DNA of 64,000 bases. Origin: Cheiracanthium punctorium. Taxonomy: Eukaryota > Arthropoda > Arachnida > Araneae > Cheiracanthiidae. This document shows, in pieces, positions 42,666-53,811 of the stretch. The notes beneath the pieces were generated by a model. It had not been told where the DNA came from. It did no database searches and saw only the letters and a list, made by a program, of their open reading frames with translations. Positions within the stretch are counted from its first letter, which is position 1; every line of letters starts with the position of its first letter. The position numbers were made by a program, and so were the translations under genes. Location of the stretch: NCBI GenBank assembly GCA_038373885.1, contig JAWZYV010019433.1, positions 620,001 through 684,000 of the forward strand, in the 5' to 3' direction.

Positions 42666-44334
42666 CGTATATCTCAGAGATAACACGGACTTCTCATCTG
42701 CAACATGAGATTTTTCGGCAACAGCAAGAAGCACAAACGGAAGTACTGGTCGTGTCTTTACATAGTCTCCGTCATGTGCTACTGAACTAGCGAGCCAATC
42801 AGCGAAGGGTATTTCATCACTCGTAGCATGACTGAAGGCGGAAGCAGTCAAACCGTCCATGTCTACAACCGTGCTTTATTTATTACTTTGTTTGGGAAAT
42901 TGTAATGGTATTAATTATGGAATGGTTTAAAAGTTTGAGGGGTGTTTATAAGTATCTTAAATAACTATGTGTCTGTTTCAAAATGTCGTATGTATACTCT
43001 ATTTAACAACGCAAAGTTTTCACTCACGCCAGTTGTCTTAGAACGAATTTCTCGAGTAAGTCAAGACTCCACTCTATATGCAAAAATTACTAATCGGAAG
43101 CACGTTACTGTGGCTCGCATGCTGGTGATTAATCGGACCAAATTGTAGGTGAGCTTTGAGTCACTAGTGCTGCCAGGTTCGCCGGTTACTATGCAAACCT
43201 GGAGTACACGGCTTTTGCAATACGGGTGGTTTCGTCTTATTTTTTTGTGTGAAAGTAAATACCCCGGGTAACATGTAGTTACTGTACGTATTTTCCAAAC
43301 TTGCTTGGTTGTTCTTAAACACCAAAGAACTTTTGACCGTAGAATGCTAGGCGTATTTTCAAAGCTTTGTCGGTGTTTAAAGACGAATTACACACTGGAC
43401 TATATTTTAGGAAATGAGTGATGGCGCGAATGTCTGTAATCTTAGCTAGCAATCAGCTGAGCAGAGCTCTTCATATTTATTTAGCTGACTGATAAACAGT
43501 TGTGCTGCTCACTTCCGTCACGAAGAATACTTTTCTTTTCTTTAATGTACTTTTATCTGCAACTTTATATCGAAAAATCCAATGGCTGTGTGTGTGTGTG
43601 TATGCATATATATGTATGTATGTATGGAGCAAATGTGTGGTGTCCCGGTTTTCAGAGTGTCGATTTTGTTTGAGGATAATTCGAGGCACAGAGATACATT
43701 TATATATCTTTATAAAAGAGATATTGTGTCATAGTTTTTATTTTTGTTTTATTTTATTTTGTTTATTTTAAGAGCTCTCTATTAAGTAATTAAAGTTAGT
43801 CTTCAAACTCGAAACTGAACTGTTTTTATGATAAATGGTTTTAATTACAAAATTTAATTTTTTCCTTTCAATTAATGCAAAAGATAAGCTTACGAATTTT
43901 ATCATCACTGAAGCTAACCTTCTAATGTTGTGAATACATTGAAAAAAATGAAATAAAATAATGATACCATTCTTGTGTCGTTTGAAATTTAAAATTACAT
44001 CTGTAAAGTTTATTATTTTTAGAAATGTAAAATATTTAAATCAAATTGTTCAATATTTACGGAGATACTTAATAAATGAACCAGGGTTGATTACCTGCCC
44101 ACCTACCCCCCAAAATCTCTCTCTCTCTCTCTCTCTCTTTTAACCCACTTAAAAAAAACTGCTTAACTAAACCAGAACTTCAGAAAACCCACTTTTAAAC
44201 GTACTTTTTTAAAAACATATTTGATAAAAAAAAATAGCACAATGAAGTAGCTATTTATAGCAAAATGGATAACACGAAAATATTGACCGTATTCAAGTAT
44301 CTATGCATATCAATTTTCTTAGCTATCAATTGTC
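42666..44334. other. Non-coding DNA with simple repeats
   Basis: TG/TATG microsatellite at about 43587-43627 and TC microsatellite at 44116-44138. The frames here (42627-42860 minus, 42942-43148 plus, 43502-43771 plus) have no recognisable motif. Confidence 0.4.
44116..44138. repeat. (TC)n microsatellite
   Basis: Dinucleotide run after a C run. Confidence 0.9.
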
Positions 44335-45375
44335 CGGTCAAGAAGTTGGTGCGCTGCATTGTCATCTAATGGCAAGTCAAAGTAATAATGCGCTGCAGTA
44401 CCATCTAGTAGTGAGTAACAGCTAAATGAATAGTTCGAATATATTCTGCTTGCTCGAATGTGCAAGCATTAAAATTTTTTATGTCGATTGGTCGAACAGT
44501 ATAGAAGTTGATGCGCTGCAGCGCCATCTTGTGACAAGTTATAGCAAAATGGATAGCGTTAAAATATTCTCCATGTTCATATATCCATGTTTACCAATTG
44601 TCAACAAAATGGGTTGACCGGTATTTTCACAGCAAGCGCTTAAACGAAATATAGAATTCGGCATTCTGCAGCACCATCTAGCGGCAAGTTACAGCAAAAT
44701 GGATAGTGTAAAAATATTCTACGTCTTCAAATATCCGTGTGTACCAATTTTCATCAAAATCGATTGAATGGTATTTTCATAGCAAGCGGTCGAACGGAAT
44801 AGAAATCGACGTTCTGCAGCGCCATCTAGCAGTAAGTTACAGCAAAATTTGATAGTGTAAAAATATTCTACGTCTCCATATATCCGTGTGTACCAATTTT
44901 CATCAAAATCGGTTGAATGGTATTTTCATAGTAAGCGGTCGATCGGAATAGAAATCGGCGTTTTGCAGTGCCATCTAGCTGCAAGTAACAGCAAAATGGA
45001 TAATGTAAAAATATTCTACGTCTTCAAATATTTGTGTGTACCAATTTTCATCAAAATCAGTTGAACGGTATTTTCATAGCAAGCAATTCGACACTTTGCA
45101 GCGCCATCTAGCGGCAATTTATAGCAAAATGTATAGTGTAAAAAAAATCTCCGTGTTCCAATATCTAAACGTACCAATTTTCGTCAGAGTAAGTTAAACG
45201 GCATTTTCATAGCAAGCGGTTGAATAGAATTCGACGTTCTACGTTCTGCTGCGCCACCTAGCGGCGAGCTAGAGTAAAATGGATAGCATAAAAACCTTCC
45301 CCGCGACAAAAGACTTTAGTGTACCAAATTTCATGGTGATCTGTCAAACGGTTTTGGAGTTTTTCAACGTCATAC
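44335..45375 (-). repeat. ~150-bp tandem repeat array carrying CTCF-like motifs
   Basis: About eight units of roughly 120-150 bp. Unit starts are visible as GCRCCATCTAGCGG-type words at 44361, 44399, 44521, 44671, 44819, 44968, 45101 and 45251; spacing in the regular part is 148, 149, 133 and 150. Each unit also has AGCAAAATGGATAGTGTAAA, TACCAATTTTCATCAAAATC and TTTTCATAGCAAGCGGT. Inverted, the motif is CCGCTAGATGGCGC. Copies at 45101 and 45251 fit the CTCF core consensus CCRSYAGRKGGCRS fully; those at 44671, 44819 and 44968 miss by one base. After 45375 the sequence continues with CATACACACCCACCCACATA and ATTTTTATTTAGATA, like a Helentron 5' end read on the minus strand. The same family, inverted, is at 63498-64000. 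Confidence 0.85.
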
Positions 45376-45420
45376 ACACCCACCCACATACAAACCCACA
45401 AACATTCATTTTTATTTAGA

Positions 45421-45822
45421 TAAAACATCAAAATTGCTAGTACCAGAACACTGTAGAATATTCAAATAACTTTTTCTTTTCCACTTCTTAAAATAACTTG
45501 AATTTGTTTCAGGTAAAATGGTTCGCAGACAATAATTGCTTCAGTTTTCTTGCTGATATGGCAACAGACGATAAACATTAAATTTTAATATTTTATTGGA
45601 GTGGAAATTCAGAAGTTCTCATGAGTTAGAAAAGGACAGATATATATTTTTTCACATTTTCGCCACCCACAATCACCTACTTCCATCCACCGCGATCAAA
45701 CTCCCTTGCTTTCACCGTGAGACCAAGGGGTATTTACCACCCCAACGGGAAGTTAATTCGAGTTGGTGGTGATAGAGAAAATCCTGTCTTTACAAACGTA
45801 CATTAGCATTTTTTATATATAT
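45421..45822. other. Spacer between a Helentron-like 5' end and the next 3' end
   Basis: AT-rich DNA with no supported frame, containing a C-rich patch (ACCACCCCAACGGG) near 45737. Confidence 0.45.
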
Positions 45823-46502
45823 ACTAGCTGCTTGCCCGTTCTCCGCACGGTGGGAAACGAATATTTTCCTTACACATACATAATTCGAATTAAACCCAGT
45901 AATGCGGAATCTCAAAACGTGAAAAAATACTTGAATTGTGACTAAAAGTTGACGTCACGAGTGCAAATTTTAGACGATTGCAACATGACAGAAAAACTAC
46001 GTCAATGTGAGTGGCGATCAAAAAAGAAAGAACTTTACGGTATGCAGACAAAACTTTTCTCTTTTGAAAAATGCCTGATTTCTACATCATATAATTCTCT
46101 TTGTGAGGTTTAATTTATAGCATTAATATATAGTATATACCACATAAATAAAATTACAAGATGTTGACAACAATTTTATCTTGCATTTTTCAAAGTGCGG
46201 ACAATGCATTAGCACAGTTATGTTACACACGACTTTATTAAATTTTACATAAATTAAAAAACCTACATGAAACAATGGATGGCATCATTTACGTTTAAAA
46301 GCCAAAAATGTACCCTGCCCCGGTGAAAATCATGTCGCTTTTGTAAAAGAAAACGTTCGTGATGTAACTTCTGAGAAAAAGCTTATTACCCTTATTGAAC
46401 TCTTAATGCAGTATCACACTTGTTACATAAAACTGACGTTTATCTCACTGTCAATTCGCACTAAATAAATAACTAATTTCATTTTTTCTTTTTTACAGAT
46501 TA

Positions 46503-46838
46503 CAGTTGACCCCCTTTATAACATGGGTCTACAACACGAATTCTTAGAACACGACGAAAACATTACGATCGTATTCGTGTAACACGTTAAAAGAGACTCG
46601 TACAGCACGCTAAAATGAGACATATGTTTTGATATTATGACGCCTTAGTTCCTGCAATTAACATTCCTTTTGAATGGCAACACCAAACATCATTGCATTT
46701 TTACGGAGCGCAAATAAGTTTTGCCGCAATTATACCGCGCAGTCCGCACTCCAGGTGGAGTATAGCGCAGGACCCGTACAACACGGATTCCTATAAAACG
46801 GAACGGAACGTATCTACCGTGTTATGGGGAATCTACTG
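46503..46838. mobile_element. pogo/Tigger-type MITE, TA target duplication
   Basis: The left end is CAGTTGACCCCCTTTATAAC and the right end, inverted, CAGTAGATTCCCCATAACAC. TA stands on both sides (46501-46502 and 46839-46840). ACAACACGAATTC, CGTGTAACACG and ACAACACGGATTCC are the reiterated subterminal words. No transposase; the frame 46693-46893 runs across its right end and is not a gene. Confidence 0.9.
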
Positions 46839-47065
46839 TAGTTGCATAGTGTCAAATTCAATAGTTAAGAAAATTCTGGGTTGCCGTATTTAGTAATATT
46901 TCATTTTACCTTGGTCGCCGAAATGTATTAAAACCAAATATTCGAACTGTATCAAAATTAAAATTTACTAAAAGCTAAATTTTTAATTTTGTATAACCCT
47001 CAGAACAACTTCGGAGTTTGCCATCTACGACGGTTTTTCATGACGTGACAACTGATGCTTGCGTA

Positions 47066-47185
47066 CAGTGGCGTAGCCAAGGAGGAGATAGGGGGTCACA
47101 ACCCCCCATGTGGAGTTTTTTGCCATACAAAATGTATATTCTTCACTCCCGTAACATTCCCATGAAAAATTTTTGGCTACTCCTG
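47066..47185 (+). mobile_element. GGCGTAGCC-family MITE, core B, internally deleted
   Basis: It starts CAGTGGCGTAGCCAAGGAGG and ends CATGAAAAATTTTTGGCTAC then TCCTG. The flanks are CTTGCGTA (47058-47065) and CTTGCATA (47186-47193), seven of eight identical. The middle, including ATATATGTGAGTTGCAG, is missing compared with 16217-16386. Confidence 0.88.
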
Positions 47186-47250
47186 CTTGCATATAATTGA
47201 TATCTTGTAAAATAATCTTAATTAAGACATGGGGCTTCGGGGGAACTGGG

Positions 47251-47334
47251 AATGTATATTCTTTACTCCCTTATCACACACACGCATACATATATGTGAG
47301 TTGCAGTAGTCATAACACAAAGGCTACGCCACTG
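47251..47334 (+). mobile_element. GGCGTAGCC-family MITE, core B, 5'-truncated
   Basis: AATGTATATTCTTTACTCCC, ATATATGTGAGTTGCAGTAG and GGCTACGCCACTG match the right two thirds of 16217-16386. The left end is missing. GCATAATTGATA flanks both this copy and the one at 47066, so the pair may have arisen by local duplication. Confidence 0.8.
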
Positions 47335-49221
47335 CTGGCGCATAATTGATCATCTTTTTCTCATCTATCAGTGATCAACATACTTCAGGATGAGACTCTC
47401 CGCGGTAAAAAATGGTCTAAAAAATCTGACACCAGAAAAATCTGATTAACACAGTGGGGTTACACAAATACGCGCCGAACATACGCTCTTGCTTATGTCC
47501 GGAGGAGCAAATACATTAGAGGTTATGCGCTGCTCCGGATAATCTGCCAGCAAAACAGCAAAAATGACGTAAAAAATGACATCCACACGCGAAGGAAATA
47601 AAATTAAAGATATGTAGAATTGCATGAAAACTTCGATTATTTTTTAAAGTGCAAGTCTGTTACAATTAGTTCTATTTATTTCACGTTTGATGCGCTTTCA
47701 CTTTTTCGAGTCTTAAAAGCTGTAGAAATTAGTGGTTTCACTTAATTGTTAAATTTAACAACTTAAGTGGCAACAATGAATTCCGTTGCTACGGAAATTA
47801 TAGCAATGTTAAAAATAGAACATGAAATGAGTTATTCATGTTTACTTTGCTAGAACTGCCATATTGGCGAAATTAACGCCGCCAGTCGATGGCCAATAGC
47901 TCAAACCACATATTAAACTTGACACTAAAGTCAATACGCAATACTTTGTTTTGCGGAATTTAAAAAAAAAAATATCTATTCATACGCTAGTGACATCGGG
48001 TCATCTCAATTGTGGAATGGAATTAATAACATGTACAAAGCTGCACTACATTTGAATATTTTTCGCCAACTTTGCTAAGAAATGTACTAAAGTAGGAATA
48101 CACATACATTTCAATTCGTAAAACAAAAATATATTAGACAGTATTAATTACGCCTTTCTAACAGCTTTTAGTAAAAGAAACTTCCGTAGCGCTGCTTTAA
48201 CAAATAAGAATCAATTATTTATTACACAGTACTTCGATCGCAAAATGCCAACATACACCATTTTGCAAGATTTTTTTGTTTTCAGGGAATCATTCGAAGC
48301 ATTGATTTAACAGCAATCAAAATGGGAAATAGTTATCTATCATTTATATATGGTTCCATCGCCAAAATTTAATGCAGGCATATTATTGATAAGTAGCAGT
48401 TATTTAAATTATTATTAACTATAACGGGTTTTAATCACCGTTAACTACCATTACAAAATGCGAGAATTTCAATTTTCTGAAATTTGGCGCAATTCCTCTA
48501 ACTTAAATCAGTTTACTTAATTTTTGGTGAAAATTCTATAGATCATTTAAAATCGCCTTAATAACTGCATTATTTCTATATGAAAAATCTAAGTATAGCG
48601 CCGTAAAACTTATACTTGTTATTAAAAATACTATTTCCTTACGCTCTCAGTAATTTGTGCCAAGCCCAAAACTGTACAAATCGGTAGAACCTACTACTTT
48701 CCAAAATCGCCAAATGAGCCATTTTTTTTCGGCCAAACTAAAAAATATACATATTATTCTTTGAAATCTCTCAATCCCTTATTCTTTTACACATAAAAAA
48801 CACTGAATTCCAGCTCTGACATGAACGCAACTCTTTAACATGGACGCAATATTTTAATTAAAAATTAACTTTGTAAATAATTTAAACAGAAAAAAAATCA
48901 TTATTCTTTTATTTTTACTGCAGGAGTCTAAATAATTTAATAACATAGCCAAACATGGCAACCTCGATGCTTATTTTTCACTTTTTTGACTACAGGGGTT
49001 ACAATCACGGAATTGCGGAGAGCAAAAATTAGCGTTTTTGATGGGGTATTTTATCAATATCTCCTAAACTAATTCGAATTTCGAAATTTAAATTAGCGGA
49101 GGTTCTTTCTCGAAATTTTCCGAATTCGTGGATACCTCGTTCGAAACTCAACTCCCAGCCGTTTAGGAGGAGATGGTGCTACACACAGACAGACAGACGC
49201 GCACAGATTTTAATAGTATAG

Positions 49222-49660
49222 ACTAGCTGCTTACCCGTTCTCCGCACGGTAGGAGACGAATATTTTCCTTACACATATTATTCGAATTAAACCCAGTGAT
49301 AGGAATCTCTAATAGTGAAAAATTGCTGGAATTCTGACGAAAAGCTGACTCCATGAGTGGAAATTTGAGACAATTGCAACATGATGACACAAAAACTACG
49401 TCATTGTCACTGGCGATCAGAAAAGTAAGAACTTTACGATATGCAGACGAAACGTTTCTCTTTCGAAAAATGCCTTATTTCTGCATCATATAATTCTCTT
49501 TTTTTAGGTTTAATTTATAGCATTCATACATACCATATGAATAACATTGCATGATGTTGAATACTATTTCATCTTATCTTGCATTTCGTAAAGCGTGGAC
49601 AATGCATTAGCACAGTTATGTTGCAGATGACTTTATTAAATTTTACCCAAATTTAAAATG
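49222..49660 (-). mobile_element. Second Helentron-like 3' region, joined head to tail
   Basis: ACTAGCTGCTTACCCGTTCT followed by CCGCACGGTAGGAGACG is the same 3' end as at 45823. The following 400 bp (ATATTTTCCTTACACATA, TTCGAATTAAACCCAGT, TTAGCACAGTTATGTTG, GACTTTATTAAATTTTAC) are collinear with 45823-46270. The preceding element's 5' end stops only a base or two before. The 5' end of this copy was not located. Confidence 0.75.
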
Positions 49661-50876
49661 TATGTATGTATATATATTAAGATTTTGACTAATTTTACCA
49701 CTGCAAAATCAGAGGGGAAAGGACTATTTTCTTCAAATCCTGTACATTTCTAGCTTAATCCCTCCCTTTTTTTTTAACCGCTGAAGAGAAATGATATTAT
49801 TATTGTTTTAAATAAAACATTTTATCCCAATTTGCAGTTGGCATTATATATATATATTTTCACAGTTTAAATTTTTCAGCAGGTTGTATTGGTAGCTTTT
49901 ATTCTATTAGTTATATAAGATGACACGGTTATAGTTAATTTTGAGTGTAAAGTACAGTAATGTTGTATTGTTAGAGTACTGATTAGTTACCTTTTATATC
50001 TCTTTCTGGTGAGCCTTAAATTTTATGTTTGTGTCTGGACAGGGCGTCCATATGCTATATGATTGTTTGTAAGGGGGGTAGGGTCAAGAGTCCAGCCCCA
50101 AAAGATACTATATTTTAGTAACCTTTATGCCTATAATTTTAGTAATCACTTTTACATTATACCTGTGCATAAATCATAACGATACTATGGGAGCTAGGGG
50201 AGGCATAGTCCCCTCCCTGCCCATAGGTATGGCGCCCATGTATCTGCAAAACACAGGGAAATTTATTTCACCAAGTGAATATAAACTCTGCTCTGTATTG
50301 GTGATGAATAAGCTAGGCAAATAGTCAACCCACGTAAAAAGTTGCAGAAATCTATAAAGTTCTCATTTGTTGAAATTTTTTCCAAAGTACTTCACCACTG
50401 GCCAGAGCCTAAGTTCTTTATTACATCATCATAAACATTGATGGCAGATGTATCTGTTTATCTTTAATTTTAAAACTTCTCTAAAAATGGTTTGAGCTAT
50501 TCAGGGTGTGTGCTTGTCAGCCTAATTTTCTTGATTATGAGATGAGCGTTCTTCTAGATATTTAGATTTCATTCGATTTGCAAGATACACAATAGTCAAA
50601 ATAGCTTCACTCATCCCACGTTGAGTTTGTCTTTATGCATTTCAAGATCAAACAAATCAAACTATTTCTCCCTTTTCTAGTGACGTTAGGTCATGAGGAG
50701 GTCTCGGAAAGCTTGAGTAACCCCCACCCAACCATACCTTTGATGGAGAGAGAGGGTAACCATATATTAGCTCAGTATTGTGATTTTTTTCAGTTACCAT
50801 GTTCAATTGAAACATATGAAGATATCACCCCACCCCCACCCCAGATGTATTTAGTCACATTCCTACTAGGATTTGT
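49661..50876. other. Non-coding DNA, nothing recognised
   Basis: Includes a TA-rich microsatellite near 49845-49858 and a G run near 50070. Short frames (50127-50324, 50635-50919) lack recognisable motifs; the second runs into the hairpin at 50877. Confidence 0.4.
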
Positions 50877-50958
50877 ATCCCTACTAGCAATTTTGCTCGG
50901 GTTACCACCGGCCACGTAGACGGCCGATGATGGCCCGAGCAAAATTGCTAGTAGGGAT
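50877..50958. repeat. Strong hairpin, 25-bp perfect arms extended inward
   Basis: 50877-50901 (starting ATCCCTACTAGCAATTTTGC) is exactly complementary to 50934-50958. The 32-nt inner region adds further pairs (GGCC with GGCC, and ACCACC against GATGAT with two mismatches and two wobble pairs), leaving a terminal loop of about 8 nt (ACGTAGAC). It forms an 82-nt hairpin of pre-miRNA-like size, GC-richer than its surroundings. A recently formed fold-back or transposon palindrome is equally possible. Confidence 0.85.
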
Positions 50959-52376
50959 GTCGTAGGGAATATTACGACTCTACTATATGTGTAATAACGT
51001 ATGGTGCACACTTTACTCTGGCTACCATCAGATCCTCTACTTTTTATATAGATGTATCATGTCTTAAATTTACAAAAAAGTTAAACTCATTCAAATTTAT
51101 TTTTTTATTTTTTATCGCCAGTTAAGTCATTCCGAACTTCTGTCATGTATTCACAATAATTAAAGCTTTAAATAGTTTAATTAATCAACTCTCTTTCTCA
51201 CATACACACAATTATTTTAATATAGTAAGCAATTTATATAAAAATTTAGAATAAAATAATAAATTCATATTTAAAGTATAAAAATAGAACTATATAGTAT
51301 GATTTTGTATGAATAATTTTAAAAAAATGTTTTAAAAACCCAAAAGAAGTCATGAAATTAATCGATCACATAATCTCTATCTAGTTTTACCGATTTAAGC
51401 TCTTTCGAAAGCATTTATGTAAAAAGTATTGTCTGATGCATTATTTAATTTTAAAACATATCGTTGTATGTTGCTTTGTTCTGCTTAAATTGAATGGTGT
51501 TCAGTATTTAATGTCCAGCCTTATACACACTGTTTGAATCTATATTCATATTTTCTGTACACAGTTTCCAAACACAGATTAAAGAGAGGGGGGGGGGGGA
51601 GAAAAAGGAAGAAATCCGAGAAAAAAGAAATTAATGTAAAATTTCCTATTTTACTTCCATAAAATGGATGCATATGTGAATCTTCCAACCAGCCACCCCT
51701 ACCCACAAAATTGCAATAATCCATCACTGACAGTTGGATTGATCACATGAAATGTCGTTCGCCCCTGCATAAATGTACGCGGATATTTATTATTTGAAGC
51801 AAAAGGATTGTTTGAAAACTTGGCTCATTTTTCATTTTAATAAATCCGTGTGATTGAAATAAATTCTTTCTGGTGTACTTGAGGTAAATTGATTACAGTT
51901 GACACATTTATTATTTTATAAATATATATTATTTAAATATTCTAAACATATTTTTTCATTATAAATTAGAATTGTTAATACAGTTTTGTCTTTACGCGTT
52001 GAATTTGCGATGTAGATAAAACTGTGCACCTATAACACCATATGTTAATTATCAATTGATTGAAATACTCACTTTTTCCTCTATTTTCAAATTCGAATAT
52101 TTAATACTGTTTGACTGCATATTTATAGTAATTTTGTTTTATGTTTATATGGCTATAATAGAGTTCGATAATGCGAAAATTTTTATATTTATTTGAACAG
52201 ATTCAACCAGTCATTCTCAAATTTTTATAGGGGTAGAGATTATTAAATATATTTCTTATTTCATCCTGCCCACCCCATTCCTTTTGTTAATGAGCTACAT
52301 GTACGTTGAGATACGTATATATATCTCATAGCTATAAAAGTGCATTTTGAGTCGACAATTTTGGTTGAATTTTAAT
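50959..52376. other. Non-coding DNA, nothing recognised
   Basis: AT-rich, with a G run near 51588-51599. The minus-strand frame 51521-51727 runs across this run and has no recognisable motif. Confidence 0.45.
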
Positions 52377-52384
52377 TTGCTAAG

Positions 52385-52522
52385 CAGGCGCGTAGCCAGG
52401 AAAATTTTTCGGGGGGGGGGGATATGAACTTATATGTGTATAAATAGACGGAATTTCATCACTAATCCAAAAATTTCGGGGGGTGGATATATCCCGATAT
52501 CCCCCCCCTGGCTACGCCCCTG
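52385..52522 (-). mobile_element. hAT-type MITE, GGCGTAGCC family, core A
   Basis: Ends CAGGCGCGTAGCCAGG and, inverted, CAGGGGCGTAGCCAGG. Exact 8-bp target duplication TTGCTAAG (52377-52384 and 52523-52530). The core (GATATGAACTTATATGTGTA, GACGGAATTTCATCACTAAT) is the reverse of the copy at 4541-4708. Confidence 0.95.
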
Positions 52523-52530
52523 TTGCTAAG

Positions 52531-53393
52531 AATACATAAAAATTTAAAAATTAAAATGTTATTTTTCTATTTCAGGTATGCATCAAAGAAGGTTGCTTAA
52601 TGAAACAAACTAGTTCTTTTCAGGTAGGAACATTTTATTGATTATCTATTTATATCGACAGGTTTCTGTTTCTCGTTTGCAAATTGAAATGGACTATTCA
52701 ATAACTAATCTCTGAATATTTTAAATCTACATGGTAATTATAATTAAAGTTTCAACATTCAAAAAGCTGTAAAAAAAGAAAAGCACTGCTCAAAATGACC
52801 TGAACTTTGAGCTAAATATATTCTAAAAGGGAAATGAAATGGTATGGGGCACAAGAAAAAAGTCGTTCCAAATTTTTAGCAGTAGATGGCGCTTTAAGCA
52901 TCATAATGTAAATGGGTTTGGCTACGAGTAAAGGTCTGTGCCGCCGCCACAAATTTGTACTACCATGCCGCCGCCGCTGAGGTCTAGGCCGGCGAATAAC
53001 GCTGATTTTACACCGCGGCCGCAAAACTTTCTAAAAAATTGCACCTAAACTTTCAACTGCTTATATTTTCTGGATACTTCTTAACGCTAGTTACTTGTAA
53101 AGATACAATTTAAATTTTTTGAGTCAACGGCGTGATTTGATTGTTTTAAAAACTGTTTGAACATTGCATTGTACCTCGGAAGAACATTATAGGTTTGGAA
53201 TGGTTCATGCGAAGGTTTTGGAGAGGGAAAAAAAAAAGCTAAAAGCAAATAATGTATCAATCGTATATTGATAACTAAATGTATCTTGAATGTGCTATAT
53301 AAACAACATAAACCTATCCGATTTTAATAAAATCTATTGTTTTAGTTTTGGAGTAGAAATATTTTAAGTGTACCTAAACGGCAAGCTCATACT
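52531..53393. other. Non-coding DNA with a single CTCF-like word
   Basis: GCAGTAGATGGCGC at 52879-52892 differs from the CTCF core consensus at one position and stands alone, outside any array. CGCCGCCACAAATTTG and CCGCCGCCGCTGAGG nearby (52938-52980) are GC-rich trinucleotide words. The minus frame over them (52812-53024) shows no recognisable domain. Confidence 0.4.
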
Positions 53394-53590
53394 CTGGAGC
53401 TCCACCAGTGGCCGAGCGCATAGTGCTCTGAACTGGGAGACGGAAGATGCCTGGTTTAAAACCAGGTCGTGTCCACTGACCTAACCATTTGTTGTTTTCC
53501 GTGGTTTCCTCCGAAAATTAGAGTAGATACGAAATAGGACTCCTTAGACAGATCCCTACGGCGGGCCCCACTATAGATGAGTTCGGACTC
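53394..53590 (+). repeat. tRNA-derived SINE, third family
   Basis: The head is CAGTGGCCGAGCGCATAGTG (A-box TGGCCGAGCGC, about 53408-53418), with GACGGAAGATGCCTGG and a decayed B box GGTTTAAAACCAGG. It resembles a serine- or leucine-type tRNA. The body has CCATTTGTTGTTTTCCGTGG then TTTCCTCC and ends near GGCGGGCCCC. Ends approximate; no target duplication identified. Confidence 0.7.
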
Positions 53591-53800
53591 ATTTTTTTCA
53601 AGCCGAGCCCGAGGACTTTTAATTCGAGCCCGCCCGAGCGATATTATTTAAGTCGGCGCCCGAGTCAGAAATTACAGCTAATACATAAACAAAAGTCAAT
53701 TACTTCATTGATAGAATATAATAAGTTTTGCCGTTTGTGCAAATTAAAGACAAATGAAGCCCGTTCGAGCCCGAACACAATCGTGATCTCACCCCCCCCC
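53591..53800. repeat. GAGCCCG-rich repeat fragment
   Basis: GCCGAGCCCGAGGAC, TTCGAGCCCGCCCGAGCG, GGCGCCCGAG and TTCGAGCCCGAACAC recur, flanking an AT-rich middle. This pattern of reiterated GAGCCCG near both ends is common in hAT-like elements, but clear termini are missing. Confidence 0.45.
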
Positions 53801-53811
53801 CTGGTCTAGAG

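Larger units (their letters stand above)
45823..49220 (-). mobile_element. Helentron-like element (minus strand) with nested MITEs
   Basis: The 3' end, read on the plus strand, is ACTAGCTGCTTGCCCGTTC then TCCGCACGG (45823-45850); inverted it ends in a small CCGT/ACGG hairpin and CTAGT. The proposed 5' end, inverted, reads TATACTATTAAAATCTGTGC then GCGTCTGTCTGTCTGTGTGT (up to about 49220). The region 48230-49200 matches, in reverse, 62640-63300, and in direct orientation 60480-61036. No helicase or Rep coding region is visible, so it is non-autonomous or decayed. A pogo MITE (46503-46838) and GGCGTAGCC MITEs (47066, 47251) sit inside it. That both ends belong to one element is inferred. Confidence 0.65.

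Noticed and set aside
44335..45375. CRISPR-like array
   Set aside because: Units are ~150 bp and diverged along their whole length, with no short identical repeats alternating with unique spacers; the genome is eukaryotic.
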